64,000 nt of DNA from Thinopyrum elongatum (GCA_011799875.1 CM022303.1:67263446-67327445), one strand, 5' to 3'; shown: positions 45,421 to 55,971, numbered from the stretch's first letter. The notes: generated by a model not told the origin, from the letters alone. A program made the numbers and translations.

Positions 45421-46640
45421 GTGAAAGTATGCAAATTGGCATCACACAGCCGTTCCCAAATGCAAAAACGGCCCAAGTGCGCAGCCAACTGCAGCGGGGA
45501 ACTTTGGCGTGCGCTGCCTCTTCCTTCCTCCGCCTCCCACACTTCCGTCGCCGCTGCCACCATGAAGTGCACCTCCAGCCACGATGCCAACCCGCAGCAC
45601 CCTGAATCCAAAAGCCGCTGCCGTCTGTCGCGCCACCACGAGCCACCGCCGCAGCAGGAGGTGCAGTCGCCGTGGCACCGAAGACCAAGGGCAAGCCTAA
45701 GCCATGCCCACGCCGGCGAGAAGAGGCAGCCCACAGCCCCACGAGCCAAAAAGCGGAAGGGCGCGGGCGCAGCGGTGATGGCCGCAACGGCAACACCCCC
45801 TCCGCCTCCTCAGCCTTCTTTCATGTCGCCACCGTCTGTGCAGGAGCTGCCGCCGTCACCAGTTGCCACGGTTACCAGCGCCCCGAACAAGTTCGACAAA
45901 ATGTCTCAAAGGTATAAAAAATTCCCTCTTCTTTTTTCTCTCAGTTTAGTTTGCTTCAATTAAATTGTGAGGTGATGTGTGTCAATGTAGTATCGACGAT
46001 GTACTACACAAATGTCGCATCACAAGATTTTATCTCTCAAGAAACTCCGTCTCAAGATGATGAAGTTCAATCCGAGAGGAAGAGGGCCTCTTGACGATGA
46101 CGATGAAGGTTTCTTGGATGCTCCGAGGGGAAGAATGGGGAACTACACGGTGAAGGAGGACAAATTGCTATGTTTGGTATGAAAAAAAAATACTCCCTCC
46201 GTCTAGGTGTATAAGTCACCTTACGAAAACCAAATAATCCCAAAACACTTAGGCGCGGTGCATTAACTCCTACCTCGTTTCTTGTTTCTTGACATAAATA
46301 AAAGAACAACTAATAAAAGATATGGGGCGTGTATGCTTTCAATGACTTGAGACTGCCAAACATGATATGCAGTGGTTAGTTCATTGCATGCAATGCTATT
46401 AATTAAAAATAAACATTAAGTTCTCTCATTTTTTTCCTCCGCCTTCGTCGCGGTGCATAACCTAAGATGACTTATACACCTGGACGGAGGGAGTAGTCTT
46501 GATGCTGCCGTGGGTTGTGACCAACCAAGCACCTATTGGAAAAGGATGAAGGAATTCTTTGATGAACGCAACAATGGTGGCTATGATCAAACGGCTATTT
46601 CTCTTGGTCACCGTTGGTTTTGCATTTGAATTTTATATGC
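45421..46640 (+). pseudogene. Harbinger-associated Myb/SANT-like protein gene, MITE-split
   Basis: Proline- and alanine-rich N-terminus (about 45421-45915), then after an apparent intron a segment reading G-N-Y-T-V-K-E-D-K-L-L-C-L (about 46139-46178), and past the MITE L-D-A-A-V-G-C-D-Q-P-S-T-Y-W-K-R-M then F-F-D-E-R-N-N-G (about 46499-46575) and A-I-S-L-G-H-R-W. That is the Myb/SANT-like domain found in PIF/Harbinger ORF1-type plant proteins, which bind transposon ends and the transposase. The frame does not stay open across the MITE and the C-terminal half is missing. The AT-rich tail ends in TGCTGGAGATGCTC at 46921-46934, a typical Harbinger terminus followed by TTA. Confidence 0.7.
46193..46493. 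mobile_element. Stowaway MITE (CTCCCTCCGTCTAGGTGTATAAGT)
   Basis: TIRs begin CTCCCTCCGTCTAGGTG and end CACCTGGACGGAGGGAG, TA duplications at 46191-46192 and 46494-46495, 301 bp. It interrupts the Myb/SANT-like region. Confidence 0.92.
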
Positions 46641-46937
46641 GCATTTGAAGTTAAGTTTGCTATTTGAATTTCATGTTAAATGTGATATGTGCATTCGTGT
46701 GTTGCAAAGTTCAAAGTTAATGCAAACTTCATGTTTGTGTTTCAATGTGTATGGAATTGTGGTGCAAATGGTGTGGTTGATGTCCAATATACGCCATTTG
46801 TTGGAATAAAATGATGCCCTATTATACATCACCGGTTTGACCAAAAATATTTCAGGTGATACAAAATGCATTTTTTTTGATGATGAAAAAATTGTTTTTC
46901 TGTGCCCAAGATATATCACCTGCTGGAGATGCTCTTA

Positions 46938-47421
46938 TGCGCGCCCGGCTGCACATGGCTGTAGGCTGCTCCTTCCGCCCAGTGCGGCCGCTCGCTCTCT
47001 CAATCTCCATGGCTTCTTGCCCGACAGGTCGCGCTTCGTCCGTCACCAGTCGCCAGGTCCGCCCTAGGATCGTAGTAGGTCTCAGCGCAGCCGGCCGTGA
47101 ACCAATCTGTTTTTTTGAGAGTAAGAGATCGATGTGTCGATCCACTCGCTAGTTACTTGCGTTACTAGTTGTAGAAATATGGTAGTACACATAGATGGGT
47201 CCATGGGCAGTTGCAGCCTGTGTTTCATCAGCGTGGAGCATGGACGACAAACTTTTGCCTATTTAGCATTTTTAACACCTCTAATATATCCTAAAACCTT
47301 ATTAGTGCGCACGCTTTTTACTAGCGGCCTCTCAACATGCGTGGCCAGGTGCCAGCTGTAAATCTACAACCTGCTTCTCTTCTCTTCCTTTTTCTCTCTC
47401 TTCTAACTTAGCAATAACATA
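46938..47421. other. Intergenic stretch, nothing recognised
   Basis: A GC-rich start (46938-47110), then ordinary sequence. Open frames on both strands are short and mutually overlapping. Confidence 0.5.
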
Positions 47422-47514
47422 CTCCCTCCGTCCCAAAATAAGTGTCTCAACTTTGTACTAGTTTTAGTGTAAAGTTGAACTAAAATTAAGACACTTATCT
47501 TGGGACGGAGGGAG
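47422..47514. mobile_element. Stowaway MITE, Thalos-like, 93 bp
   Basis: CTCCCTCCGTCCCAAAATAA at the left and its complement at the right form a near-perfect fold-back, with TA at 47420-47421 and 47515-47516. It lies about 740 bases upstream of the peroxidase start codon. Confidence 0.95.
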
Positions 47515-48166
47515 TAATATTTAAATCCTTATAACCCGCTTATGTCATCTTATTATACTTACTCTTGAGGAGTCCTTCATTAAAAGCTCCTACCAGGGTG
47601 GCCCTCCCCTTCTTTTTCGATCCTCCTCAGCCATGTCAGCCCGTAATTAAATCCAGCCCATAAGTGCATGTACGCGTACCATTACTCTATACCGAATTAG
47701 GATAACTACTACTAGTAGGTAATGGAATCTGCATCTTTGTAGGTGTGCCCCCATGGCATCCATGGCACCCGCAAAAAAAAGAAAAAAAAAAGGTGTGCCC
47801 CCATGGCACCCCACTAGTACTAGACCTGTGCATAGTTAAGCAAATCCAACTTGGATCGATGCCGCAGCTAGCATGATCCGTAAATTATGCCGAGCCAAGT
47901 TAAAACAAGTACGTACTCCAAGGCCAAGAGTTAGAATCAATCGTGCAGTGTAGCGTATCTTTCCTTACATGTATTGTATACTACTACTCCTGGTGTGTCT
48001 CTGTAGATGTGCAACTGCATAGTGTAGAGTCCAAGAGGAGGAAAGTTGACGCAACCGCTTGATTTTTCTTACCTTGGTCCATGCAAATTGCACATGCATG
48101 CATGGTGTTGCCGCTTTGTAATTATAACCTCTCCACCTTGTCGCGTGGATCACATTGAGCTTAGTG

Positions 48167-48175
48167 TATAAATAA
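48167..48175 (+). promoter_or_regulatory. TATA box of the peroxidase gene
   Basis: TATAAATAA lies 81 bases before the ATG at 48256, with no other TATA-like site between. A start of transcription near 48200 is likely. Confidence 0.7.
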
Positions 48176-48255
48176 CAAGGGGTTAGTGGCCATCTTGTGC
48201 AACCCACACGCAGACCGTCCCCTCTGTCGTACAAAGAAGCTCAGCAGCTACATCA

Positions 48256-49418
48256 ATGGCGTCCAGAGCAGCGGCGGCCGTGGCCGTCCTGGCCTTGGTC
48301 TGCGCCGTGCAGTCGTCCCTCTCGGGCGCGGCCGTCCCGGGTCTGTCCCCTGGCTTCTACAAGACGTCGTGCCCGCGCCTGGAGCAAATCGTGGATTCAC
48401 ACGTGACGGCGGCCTTCAGGGGTGACCGCGGCGTGGCGCCCGCCCTCATCCGCATCCTCTTCCACGACTGCTTTACGCAGGTGCGTCCTTATGTCACAAA
48501 TATTTATGCATGCATGTACTCCCTCTGTAAAGTAGTAATTTAAACGCTCTTATATTTTCTTAGAGAGGAAGTATGTATGTATGTATGTGTATGACATTTG
48601 TTACTACTTTGATGTTGCAGGGCTGCGACGCGTCGGTGCTCATCAAAGGCCCCGGCAGCGAGCGGGATGCCGGACCCAACAAGACGCTCCGCCCCGTGGC
48701 GCTGGACCTCATCGACCGCATCCGCCGCGACGCACATGCTGCCTGCCCACAGGTGGTCTCCTGCGCTGACATTACCGTGCTCGCTACCCGTGACGCGCTG
48801 TTCAAGGCAGGCGGTCCCCGTTTCCCCGTCGACCTAGGGCGTCGTGACTCGTTCGACCCAGCGCCACGGCAGGTTGGGCTGCTGCCGTCGCCCTTCGACG
48901 ACGTGCCCACACTCCTCAGGGCCTTCCGTGCCCGCAACCTCAACAAGGATGACCTGGTCGCCCTCTCCGGCGCGCACACCTTCGGCGTGGCCCACTGCGG
49001 GGTCATCAATCCCCGGGTCAATTCGCAAAACAAGACCCCGCTAATGGATGCCCAGTTCGCCAAGGATCTGCAGCGCAAGTGCAAGAATGACTCCCCCACC
49101 GTCACCCAGGACCTCGACGTGCTCACGCCGCACGCCTTCGACAACAAGTACTACGAGGGCCTGAACCAGAGGAAGGGGTTGTTCAGGTCCGACCAGTTCC
49201 TCATCGACGACCCAGAGACCAAGAACCTCGCCTTCAGCTTCTCCAGAAACCAGGAGGCCTTCTTCAAGCAGTTCGCCATATCAATGACCAAGATGACCGA
49301 GATGAACGTGCTCACCGGCAAGCAGGGCGAGATCCGGGCCGACTGCACCGTCGCAGGCAGGCGCCCCCGCATCGAAGCCGCCGCCGCCGGCGACGAGGGG
49401 GTCGCGGCGGACATGTAA
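48256..49418 (+). CDS. Class III secretory peroxidase, one intron
   Basis: Exon 1 48256-48480, intron 48481-48620 (GTGCGT...TTGCAG), exon 2 48621-49418; 340 residues, normal for the family. Residues 1-25 form a signal peptide. Catalytic parts are intact: distal Arg66 and His70 in L-I-R-I-L-F-H-D-C, proximal haem His194 in L-S-G-A-H-T-F-G. All eight conserved Cys are present (39, 72, 77, 117, 123, 201, 229, 317), giving the usual four disulfides. These enzymes use H2O2 to oxidise phenolics in the cell wall or vacuole (lignification, defence). The intron falls right after the distal His motif (phase 0), a common class III position. The C-terminus after Cys317 is long and Ala/Asp-rich (A-A-A-A-G-D-E-G-V), perhaps a vacuolar extension. 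Substrate and specific gene number cannot be read from sequence. Appears functional. Confidence 0.95.
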
Positions 49419-49639
49419 GAGATGTTTCCTTTTGAGGGGACACGTAAGAGATGCTTGATGTAACGTAGTGTTGGTGAGCTAACCGTGTGTTTACCCGCGT
49501 GCGGTGGCTTAGGTTGGTGTGTTTCGTGTGAGTGTTCGCCTAGTCAATAACTAGCGGTCATCGGTTCATATGCTTTCTAGCATTGGATTGATCGACCGAT
49601 GGAGGTTCCTTTGGGGCACCTGTCCGGTGTAAGGTCATC

Positions 49640-49703
49640 GTAATGTCATTTTTAGATTTCCAACAACGTGATGTCATTTCTAGATTTCCAACAACGTAAT
49701 GTC
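49640..49703. repeat. Two-copy 32 bp tandem repeat downstream of peroxidase
   Basis: GTAATGTCATTTTTAGATTT and following bases, then GTGATGTCATTTCTAGATTT: two near-identical units ending CCAACAACGT. Confidence 0.8.
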
Positions 49704-49869
49704 TGACTAGGCTGCATGACCAGAAATGGTATTGCCATGTTACTCCGGGTGCCACTATATGTTGTGTATGATGGTCGTCTAACACATACAGCACAAGCTC
49801 AGTAGTGCTACCAAAACTTGCCATTTTAAGTACAAGCGGCAATGTAGAGAAACGATCAGTGGACAAAGG

Positions 49870-50690
49870 CGGAGAGAAGCCTTACATATATGTCATGAGC
49901 TACTAGCCAGATGATTAATGATAGATAGAGCCTGGGCATGGGTTTCGGAGATGCTTTCATAGCATGTTCAGACCTGACATAGACCATGTCAAGCCGTACT
50001 GCTCAACTATGATTCTATGACATATATAGTCCAAAGACCATGATACAACTAAAGTTTTGGCCCAACACCTCCGTCGTTATGATCTCATTGAAGTTCAACC
50101 AATTTATTTGACTCACCACCAGGTTTATGGGCGCTGGCTACTTTTGTCTATTCTTTCACCACAAGGGTTGTTTCTATGTTAGCTGCCACCGTATAATAGG
50201 GTTCAAGTGAGGGGTGTATATGTTTTTGTTGTTCTACATTTGGACAGTAATAATAATCTAAAAATACTTAAGCCATCTTTTTGAACCACAGGAACTCTGC
50301 ACCAAGTTCTTAGCTATGCTCAGTCCATAAATCCAATGTCGAAGTATCTATCCATGTATGACATCTCAGTTTATTTAGCAAAGGGTAAAATGCGTCATAG
50401 TCCGGACAACCACATTTCTCCCCACATATGTCCTGGATTTGGGATAGTCCTAACTGTTCAGGCAGTTGAATTTTCAGGAGGCCATTGGGCGCCCGTTTCA
50501 TGTCCGAACAAGCCAGGGCTTATGAGGAAGAAATGAGCGTCGACCTTGGAGACGACCTTAATCGATCACTTGTTTGATTCCTATATATGCACTATAGCCC
50601 GTATAAAAGAGCTGTCGCCTGTAGTATCTTGCAATACATGTCTTCACTCAGGACCACATGCATGCACAGTTATTGTATATCCACATTATA
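49870..50690. other. Intergenic, no gene recognised
   Basis: Short open frames only. The piece 50310-50540 is open on both strands (about 65 codons) without recognisable motifs. Confidence 0.5.
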
Positions 50691-51265
50691 TTATTCAAAT
50701 ACACAACTATTAAAAAACTATATGCCCAATACACAGTTTTTTTAGTCACTCGTATATTGATTGTATTTTTTATGCACAGTTACTTAAAAAGTTGACAACA
50801 TGTATTAAAAATAATTGTGTAATAATAAAATAATTTAGAAATGCATTAAAACTTCTCAACTTCTATTAAAAAACTATCAACGTGTTTCTTGAAATGCAAG
50901 AATAATTGTACACAATAAGTTTTTAATACATGCTGAATATTTATTAGAATACACATTGTCAAAAGAACTCATCGTGTATTAAGAAAATGTTCACCATAAA
51001 TTACAAAAAGTTCACCGCGCATTATGTAAAATGTATATCATATCTTAAGAAAATTGTTCAAAATATATTACAAAAATGTTCAATTTGCATTTAAAATATT
51101 TTCAACGTATATTACCAAAAGTTCATTATATTAAAAATATGTTCACCGTTTGTAAAGAAAAGTTCATCGTGCATTAAAAACGTTCACAATACGCAGAAAA
51201 ATTACTTACCGACATTAAAAAAATGTTCATGCGTATTTAAAAACAGGTTCACCATATACGAATTT
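50690..51265. repeat. AT-rich degenerate array (ATTAAAAAxxGTTCACxxTG units)
   Basis: Words such as AAAATGTTCACCATAAATTA and GTTCATCGTGCATTAAAAA recur irregularly. It leads directly into CACTA coding exons, so it probably lies in an intron or interior of that element. Confidence 0.65.
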
Positions 51266-51270
51266 TTTTT

Positions 51271-51605
51271 ATGGTGAACCGCACGGTTCCACCACCAATG
51301 GGACCCGCAATTCCACCTTCTGGAGAACCCCCACACGTGCCCACGTTCGATGAATGGGTGGCACTAGGCAGTGGGACTCCGGTTAGTACATTGCCTAACT
51401 ATTCACCAACTAGTTCTCGTTGATTCAACACTATCATATTTACCCTTACAATATCTTTTGAAACATGTAGGGAACCGGTGGATCATCGGTTTTTCCTGCT
51501 GGTGTTGGTGGCTCGACTCCTGCTTCAGGTAGCCCGGTCACTCCGGTCTGGCGAGGTGGTGCTGGTCTTGGCGGTGCTGGCGGCGATGATCCTACTCTTG
51601 GTTGA
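51271..51605 (+). pseudogene. CACTA-encoded protein, last two exons
   Basis: Exon 51271-51381 ends P-T-F-D-E-W-V-A-L-G-S-G-T-P, intron 51382-51470 (GTTAGT...TGTAG), exon 51471-51605 reads a Gly/Ser/Pro-rich tail ending G-G-D-D-P-T-L-G and TGA. This is the low-complexity C-terminus typical of CACTA TNP-like proteins. No N-terminal catalytic part is found upstream, only AT-rich repeats, so it is a remnant. Confidence 0.65.
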
Positions 51606-51917
51606 ACGATGATGTTTTCCATGTCTTGCATTGCTTTCCATGTTCCATACTTCTTAGCATTCTTTAGATGACGATGATGATGTCCATGTCTCATACTTAT
51701 GTTTATGAAGTTTCGACGATGATGATGTTGATCTTTAGATGATGTGATGTTGATGATCTTTAGATGATGATGATGTTGATGATCTTTCATATTATCTAGA
51801 TGAGGTTCTAGACATTCAATATATTTCTGTCTATATATGCTTTGCTGTGAACTTAAGTGCTGTGAATTTGAATGAGAAATGCAAAAACACAACATATTTA
51901 AAAAAAAGAACAGAACT

Positions 51918-52330
51918 ATGCCGACGGCCTAGCCGTCGGCCTAGATAAGGCCAGGAGATACCAGGGGACGACACGTGGCAGAGGTAGCATAGATACACGG
52001 ATATGCCGACGGCTAGGCCGTCGGCATAGCGCTCTGTCTAAAGCAACCAGGAGAGGCCACGTGGACGGCGTATGCCGACGCCAGGCCGTCGGCATAGATG
52101 CTCTGTATGCCGACGGCCTGGCCGTCGGCTTATATGCACCACGTGTCACCTCCCTATTCGTGACACTTGGTGACGGCGCCGTCAGTTGACGCCCGGTGAT
52201 TTTCTGTGCCGACGGCCGTACGGATGCCATCGGCATATATGGCTATGCCGACGGCCTTTCTATGCCGACGGTCTGACAAGACTACGCCGTCGACATCGAC
52301 GCCGACGGGCCTATGCCGACGGCAACCGTC
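51918..52330. repeat. CACTA subterminal repeats (TATGCCGACGGC)
   Basis: At least eight copies of a TGCCGACGGC word in direct and inverted orientation, several as palindromes (GCCGACGGCTAGGCCGTCGG). These are the transposase-binding subterminal repeats of CACTA elements. Confidence 0.9.
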
Positions 52331-52356
52331 TGCATAGGGGGTTATTCCGGTAGTGA

Positions 52357-52905
52357 GGGTGGGGCAAATCCTATCAGGAGATTACACCACCATCCATGTT
52401 GGGAGAAAACCTCGCTGGCCGTATGCTCCAGCCGTGTAGATGCCATCATAAAAAGGTCTCTGTTCTCCAGCCTCTGCAGACCATGTACGGAGCCATTGCG
52501 TACGCGCATGAATAATCTGCACAGGAGATGAAACACTTTTATTGTTAAAAACCACATCGTTCCTGGTAAAGTGGTAAGTCACAATGGCCAACATAAGGCA
52601 GCCGCCCCCACGAGTAGATGTGCAGAAAATTGTTTATCAATACCCCGTAACCAATTACTGAATATGTTACGTGCACTACATGGGGGATATAGATTTGAAG
52701 CTACTTGAACTATGGCCCAGACCGCACGAGCAAATTTACACTCGAAAAAAAAAGTGTTTAATGGACTCGTCATGTTGGCAAAATACACATGTCTTGCTAC
52801 CTTGCCAATTGCGTCGTGCCAGGTTATCTCAAGTTAAGATGACCACTCTGTTTAGAAACCAGAGAAATATCTTCACTCTTAGAAGAATTTTGAGCTTCCA
52901 CAATT
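52357..52905 (-). pseudogene. Non-LTR retrotransposon RT C-terminus (zf-RVT domain)
   Basis: Minus-strand pieces in successive frames: A-R-R-N-W-Q-G-S-K-T-C-V-F-C-Q-H-D-E, a frameshift at an A/T homopolymer near 52745, then F-E-C-K-F-A-R-A-V-W-A-I, then (frameshift near 52585) W-L-C/R-N-D-V-V-F-N-N-K and the tail. The Cys-X2-Cys plus W-Q-G and R-N-D motifs are those of the zinc-binding domain after plant LINE reverse transcriptases. It stops at the CACTA right border (52355), where the CACTA seems to have inserted. Confidence 0.75.
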
Positions 52906-52960
52906 TCTTGCTATTACAACTTAGCCCACTTCCTTAGCCCACTTCTGATTTCATATATCC

Positions 52961-54048
52961 GACTCATGTATATATGGGTGCTTCCTCATATTGTATTTAT
53001 CCAGAAGAATATCACATGCGGACTCGAACTCATCGATCGTCCAGAGTTTTCCTGGCATCATCGTCCGCTTGCTCACGGCTTATCTTCCCACACATGTTCC
53101 TCAATGTTCTCTTAGTGAACGACACTTTCTCAACCAAACCAAAGAAACCCCCGATGATGTTGTGCACTTTTCCAAGGTTTAAATTTCCCCTTAACTGTCT
53201 AATTAGATCCTTGGTGTAACATGGGTGTGCTTGTGTGACAGCCAGTGCACCGTCTGCCCCATCATCAATGACATTGAATGATTGTGCTTCTCGCGATGCT
53301 CTGTTATGTACCAGCTGTTGTCAGACGCTCGAAGCAACCGCATCTTCACGAGCGGCTATTCTCCGCTTCCGGCTTCCCCTGCAACACACACTATCAGTTG
53401 GGAACAAGGTGCCTGTCAGTACACCGCTCGTCGCCCCCACTCAACAATGAGAACAAATTTAACAACAAAACAAGAGTGCAATTCTCACCGAGCAGACGCA
53501 AACAATTTCCTGCATGGATTTGGTCCTCTCAGCGTTCAACCACCTCTTGCCATACCTAAATAACAAAGCAAACCTCCCAAGAATACAAGTTGTAAAAGTG
53601 GTATGCCTCACCAAGGGAATCGAAACTCAATCCCAGTTCTAGTTTCACTACACTCTTGGTAGGCTCTTGTACTTACGAATAGATTGCTCCAACGCTCTCA
53701 TTCTAGGCGCACAAGCTGCTCTGTCAGGTGGTGCACTACCCAGCCGCAACCTGGAAATACATAAGGAGACGCTTTAGTTTTTCTATTTTCAGTATTTATA
53801 TCAATCTCAGCCACAGCCACCAAGACTTGTCTGCATCCACTCATTCTTGATTTAACAAAAAAAATCCTTGCAGTTCTTGGGCAAGTTAAACCAAACAACT
53901 GCTTAATAGATTACCTTTTGTCAGTCGGCTGTGCGGGCCTGGTTGGAGATACATCCCTTCTCTGTCGCCCCTCTCCTCCAGCCCTCCTAGGGCTGTCGCC
54001 ATCATCAGCTTGGCCGCATCCAGACCCGACATTCGAATCAGCCGCCAT
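52961..54048 (-). pseudogene. FAR1-related (FRS-like) gene, broken
   Basis: Minus strand. A possible first exon starts at ATG 54048 (M-A-A-D-S-N-V-G-S) and ends at 53915 before GTAATC. Downstream, 53270-53420 reads S-R-K-R-R-I-A and, one frame over, D-N-S-W-Y-I-T-E-H-R-E-K-H-N-H-S, the end of the FAR1 zinc domain (W-Y ... H-N-H). After a frame change come T-K-D-L-I-R-Q-L-R-G-N-L-N-L-G and T-K-R-T-L-R-N-M-C and A-D-D-D-A-R-K-T-L (53040-53240), the linker region of FRS proteins. A small rearrangement then leads into D-E-F-E-S-A-C-D. FRS proteins are transcription factors derived from Mutator transposases. The transposase core and SWIM domain are missing. The exon 1 assignment is inference. Confidence 0.68.
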
Positions 54049-54162
54049 AGCGACACCCGCATCGCACCGCGGCAGCAGGACCAGGTGCACCGGATACCGG
54101 GTGCTCGAGGTTGTCCGCCAATTCTTCCCCCAAGGGAAACCTGCAAGGTTGCAAAATACCGA

Positions 54163-54393
54163 CCCTGTTTGGATCCATGGGTTACAGTTAGTTTGATCAA
54201 GCTGGGGCTTAAATAGCCTTAAAGTATCCAAACGTGAGGGTTAGATTGGAGCTAGCTGCATCTAACCCATCCAAAAAACTATCCCACCCAAAAGGTGCTA
54301 AATGGAGCTAGTTCTCATGGGGCCACTGAAAAATCACTTTTCTCTCTCCATCAAATATATTTATTGTCAATCTAACCCTGTTATCCAAACACC
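54163..54393. mobile_element. MITE with TGTTTGGAT ends
   Basis: Left CCTGTTTGGATCCATGGGTT and right AACCCTGTTATCCAAACACC are imperfect inverted repeats about 21 bp long. 231 bp, AT-rich, non-coding. Target duplication not clear. Confidence 0.6.
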
Positions 54394-54402
54394 TCTTCGA
54401 CT

Positions 54403-55200
54403 AGAGTTAGTTCAGGGTTAGTCAGCACCACCCGCCTTGGACAAACAGCCCCTCCTCTGATGGGGGGGAGGAGCATGGATTTACGGGGTACTCACCGGTC
54501 GACGGGATCCGGGCCGCAGGTACTAGCACAAACAGCCGCCCAGAGCAGGGGAACGAGGACCCACCTAGAACCGTCCTCAAAGTTTCCAATGCTCAGACCC
54601 CACAGCTGACACCTCACATGGTACACCAGCGGGGCAAGACGGCTCAGATTTTCCTATAACGTCGTTGAAACATCCCGAGCCACGGCTCACCACGCCAGCC
54701 ACGGTCTGTTCCACGGATCAGGACTGGCAGCCGTCCAACACCACCACCAGGGGTCCGCCTGTACCCACTGTTGCTGCGCGTATACGTCTCAGTATCCATA
54801 ATTTCCAGCGTTTGGACTCTAACACAGCAGACCTATTTTACACGATCCCAACGAAGCAGTGGACGCTAGCGATTTCAGGAGCAGCCGAATCGCCGCTTCC
54901 TGTTTATATATACTACTTATATAGTAACTTGTGGTTGTCTAATGGTTTCCTTAAGATAGGGGGCCCTTTAACACTAGCCAAATCTGACCGTTGTATCTCA
55001 CATCACAAGAAATGTTCACATCTTAATAAGGATATTGTCATAGCTACCCCTCCAAGTATGACTCACATTACAGACACTCAAAGCAACAAATTTCATTCAA
55101 CTCGTGGAAACTAATATACATAGGGCCCGTACGTGGTGTAAACATACATGCATGCTACCCTAGACCGTAATACCAATACGCATGCTACCCATGCATATAC
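54403..55200. other. Intergenic, nothing recognised
   Basis: The 149-codon plus frame at 54665-55114 has no recognisable motif and no neighbouring splice-linked exons; I do not call it a gene. Confidence 0.5.
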
Positions 55201-55971
55201 TCAGTGCTTATTGTAGAGCGTGACGTTGGTCCACCGCGACTCCATGCAGCTGGACTGGTCGTGGTGCTGCATGTACACCCCGAACTTGAAGTAGTAGGAC
55301 TCGCTGGGGATCACGCTGGTGCCGAACTTGTGCTTGCCGTCTACGTACACTGCCACCGTGGACGCCCGGACGTCGTGCACCACGTTGAGGCGGAACCACC
55401 GGTTGTAGATGTTGGGCTCGACCACCGCCCCGCTGTAGAAGCGCAGGACACCATCGTAGACGTGCAACATCAGCACCGTTGAGTGCGATGCGCCCTCCTG
55501 GTTGTGAATCTGCATCACCGACACGCCGGACGTCCCCTTCGGCACGTAGCCGTAGCCCTCGAACTGCCACACCCCCGACGAATAGTCGTGGCCCTGAAAG
55601 ATCAAGAATGTTTCATTCATATATGTGTGTAACGCCATGCATGGCCGATTTGGAGGGAGCACAGCGCAGGTATATATGGTGACGGACAGTGTACATACCC
55701 GGAGCCTGACTTCAGAGCGGGGGTTGGTGTGGGTGCGGGTGTTGAAGGGCTTGTCGTTTCGGTGCACCCAGAACGTCCGCACGCCGTTGTGGTACTGGAA
55801 GCGCCGGCTCTCCGGCACGTTGTACGGGCTCTGCACCTGGAAATCGCCGTCGGCAAGCACCACTTTCTCGAACCCGGCGGTGGGGTTCCCGCTCTTGCTG
55901 CGGGCTGCCGCGAGGAGCGTGCAGCCCATGGCCACGAGAAGCACTAGCCATGGACTCGGGAGAGAAGCCAT
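55201..55971 (-). CDS. Secreted PL7-like/citrate-binding-protein-like protein, one intron
   Basis: Exon 1 55971-55699 (91 codons), intron 55698-55594 (GTATGT...TTTCAG, 105 bp), exon 2 55593-55201; 221 residues. Residues 1-24 are a signal peptide (M-A-S-L-P-S-P-W-L-V-L-L-V). The mature part has the alginate lyase 2 jelly-roll pattern: R-S-E-V-R (85-89), S-S-G-V-W-Q-F-E-G-Y-G (96-106), M-Q-I-H (118-121), Y-F-K-F-G-V-Y-M-Q (192-200) and one Cys (207). In bacterial PL7 lyases the R-S-E-x-R, Q-I/V-H and Y-F-K-x-G-x-Y-x-Q motifs hold the active-site residues, and all three positions are kept here. Plant relatives are often annotated citrate-binding protein, but no enzymatic role is established. The intron lies just after R-S-E-V-R-L-R. 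The frame also reads through the intron, which explains an apparent 256-codon uninterrupted frame; the spliced form restores the family sequence. Appears intact. Confidence 0.9.
   Translation of the reverse strand: MASLPSPWLVLLVAMGCTLLAAARSKSGNPTAGFEKVVLADGDFQVQSPYNVPESRRFQYHNGVRTFWVHRNDKPFNTRTHTNPRSEVRLRVCTLSVTIYTCAVLPPNRPCMALHTYMNETFLIFQGHDYSSGVWQFEGYGYVPKGTSGVSVMQIHNQEGASHSTVLMLHVYDGVLRFYSGAVVEPNIYNRWFRLNVVHDVRASTVAVYVDGKHKFGTSVIPSESYYFKFGVYMQHHDQSSCMESRWTNVTLYNKH

Larger units (their letters stand above)
51271..52355 (+). mobile_element. 3' end of a CACTA transposon (left part not identified)
   Basis: The right terminus is GTTATTCCGGTAGTG at 52341-52355, i.e. CACTACCGGAATAAC on the minus strand, a CACTA terminal repeat. 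Subterminal copies of TATGCCGACGGC and its complement fill 51918-52330. Upstream are two exons of its protein. I did not find a matching CACTACCGG left end in the window, so the left part is lost or too diverged. Confidence 0.88.

Noticed and set aside
45380..45796. Minus-strand frames of 78-138 codons
   Set aside because: They are antisense to the Myb/SANT-like pseudogene's Pro/Ala-rich N-terminus and lack motifs.
47740..47830. Repeated GGTGTGCCCCCATGGCA phrase
   Set aside because: A small two-copy duplication around an A-rich tract; nothing further to support a feature.
48560..49147. 195-codon minus-strand frame
   Set aside because: Antisense shadow of peroxidase exon 2.
54665..55114. 149-codon plus-strand frame
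   Set aside because: No motif, no promoter context, ordinary composition; cannot be supported as a gene.
55208..55570. 120-codon frame on the minus strand in another frame
   Set aside because: Shadow of the PL7-like gene's exon 2.
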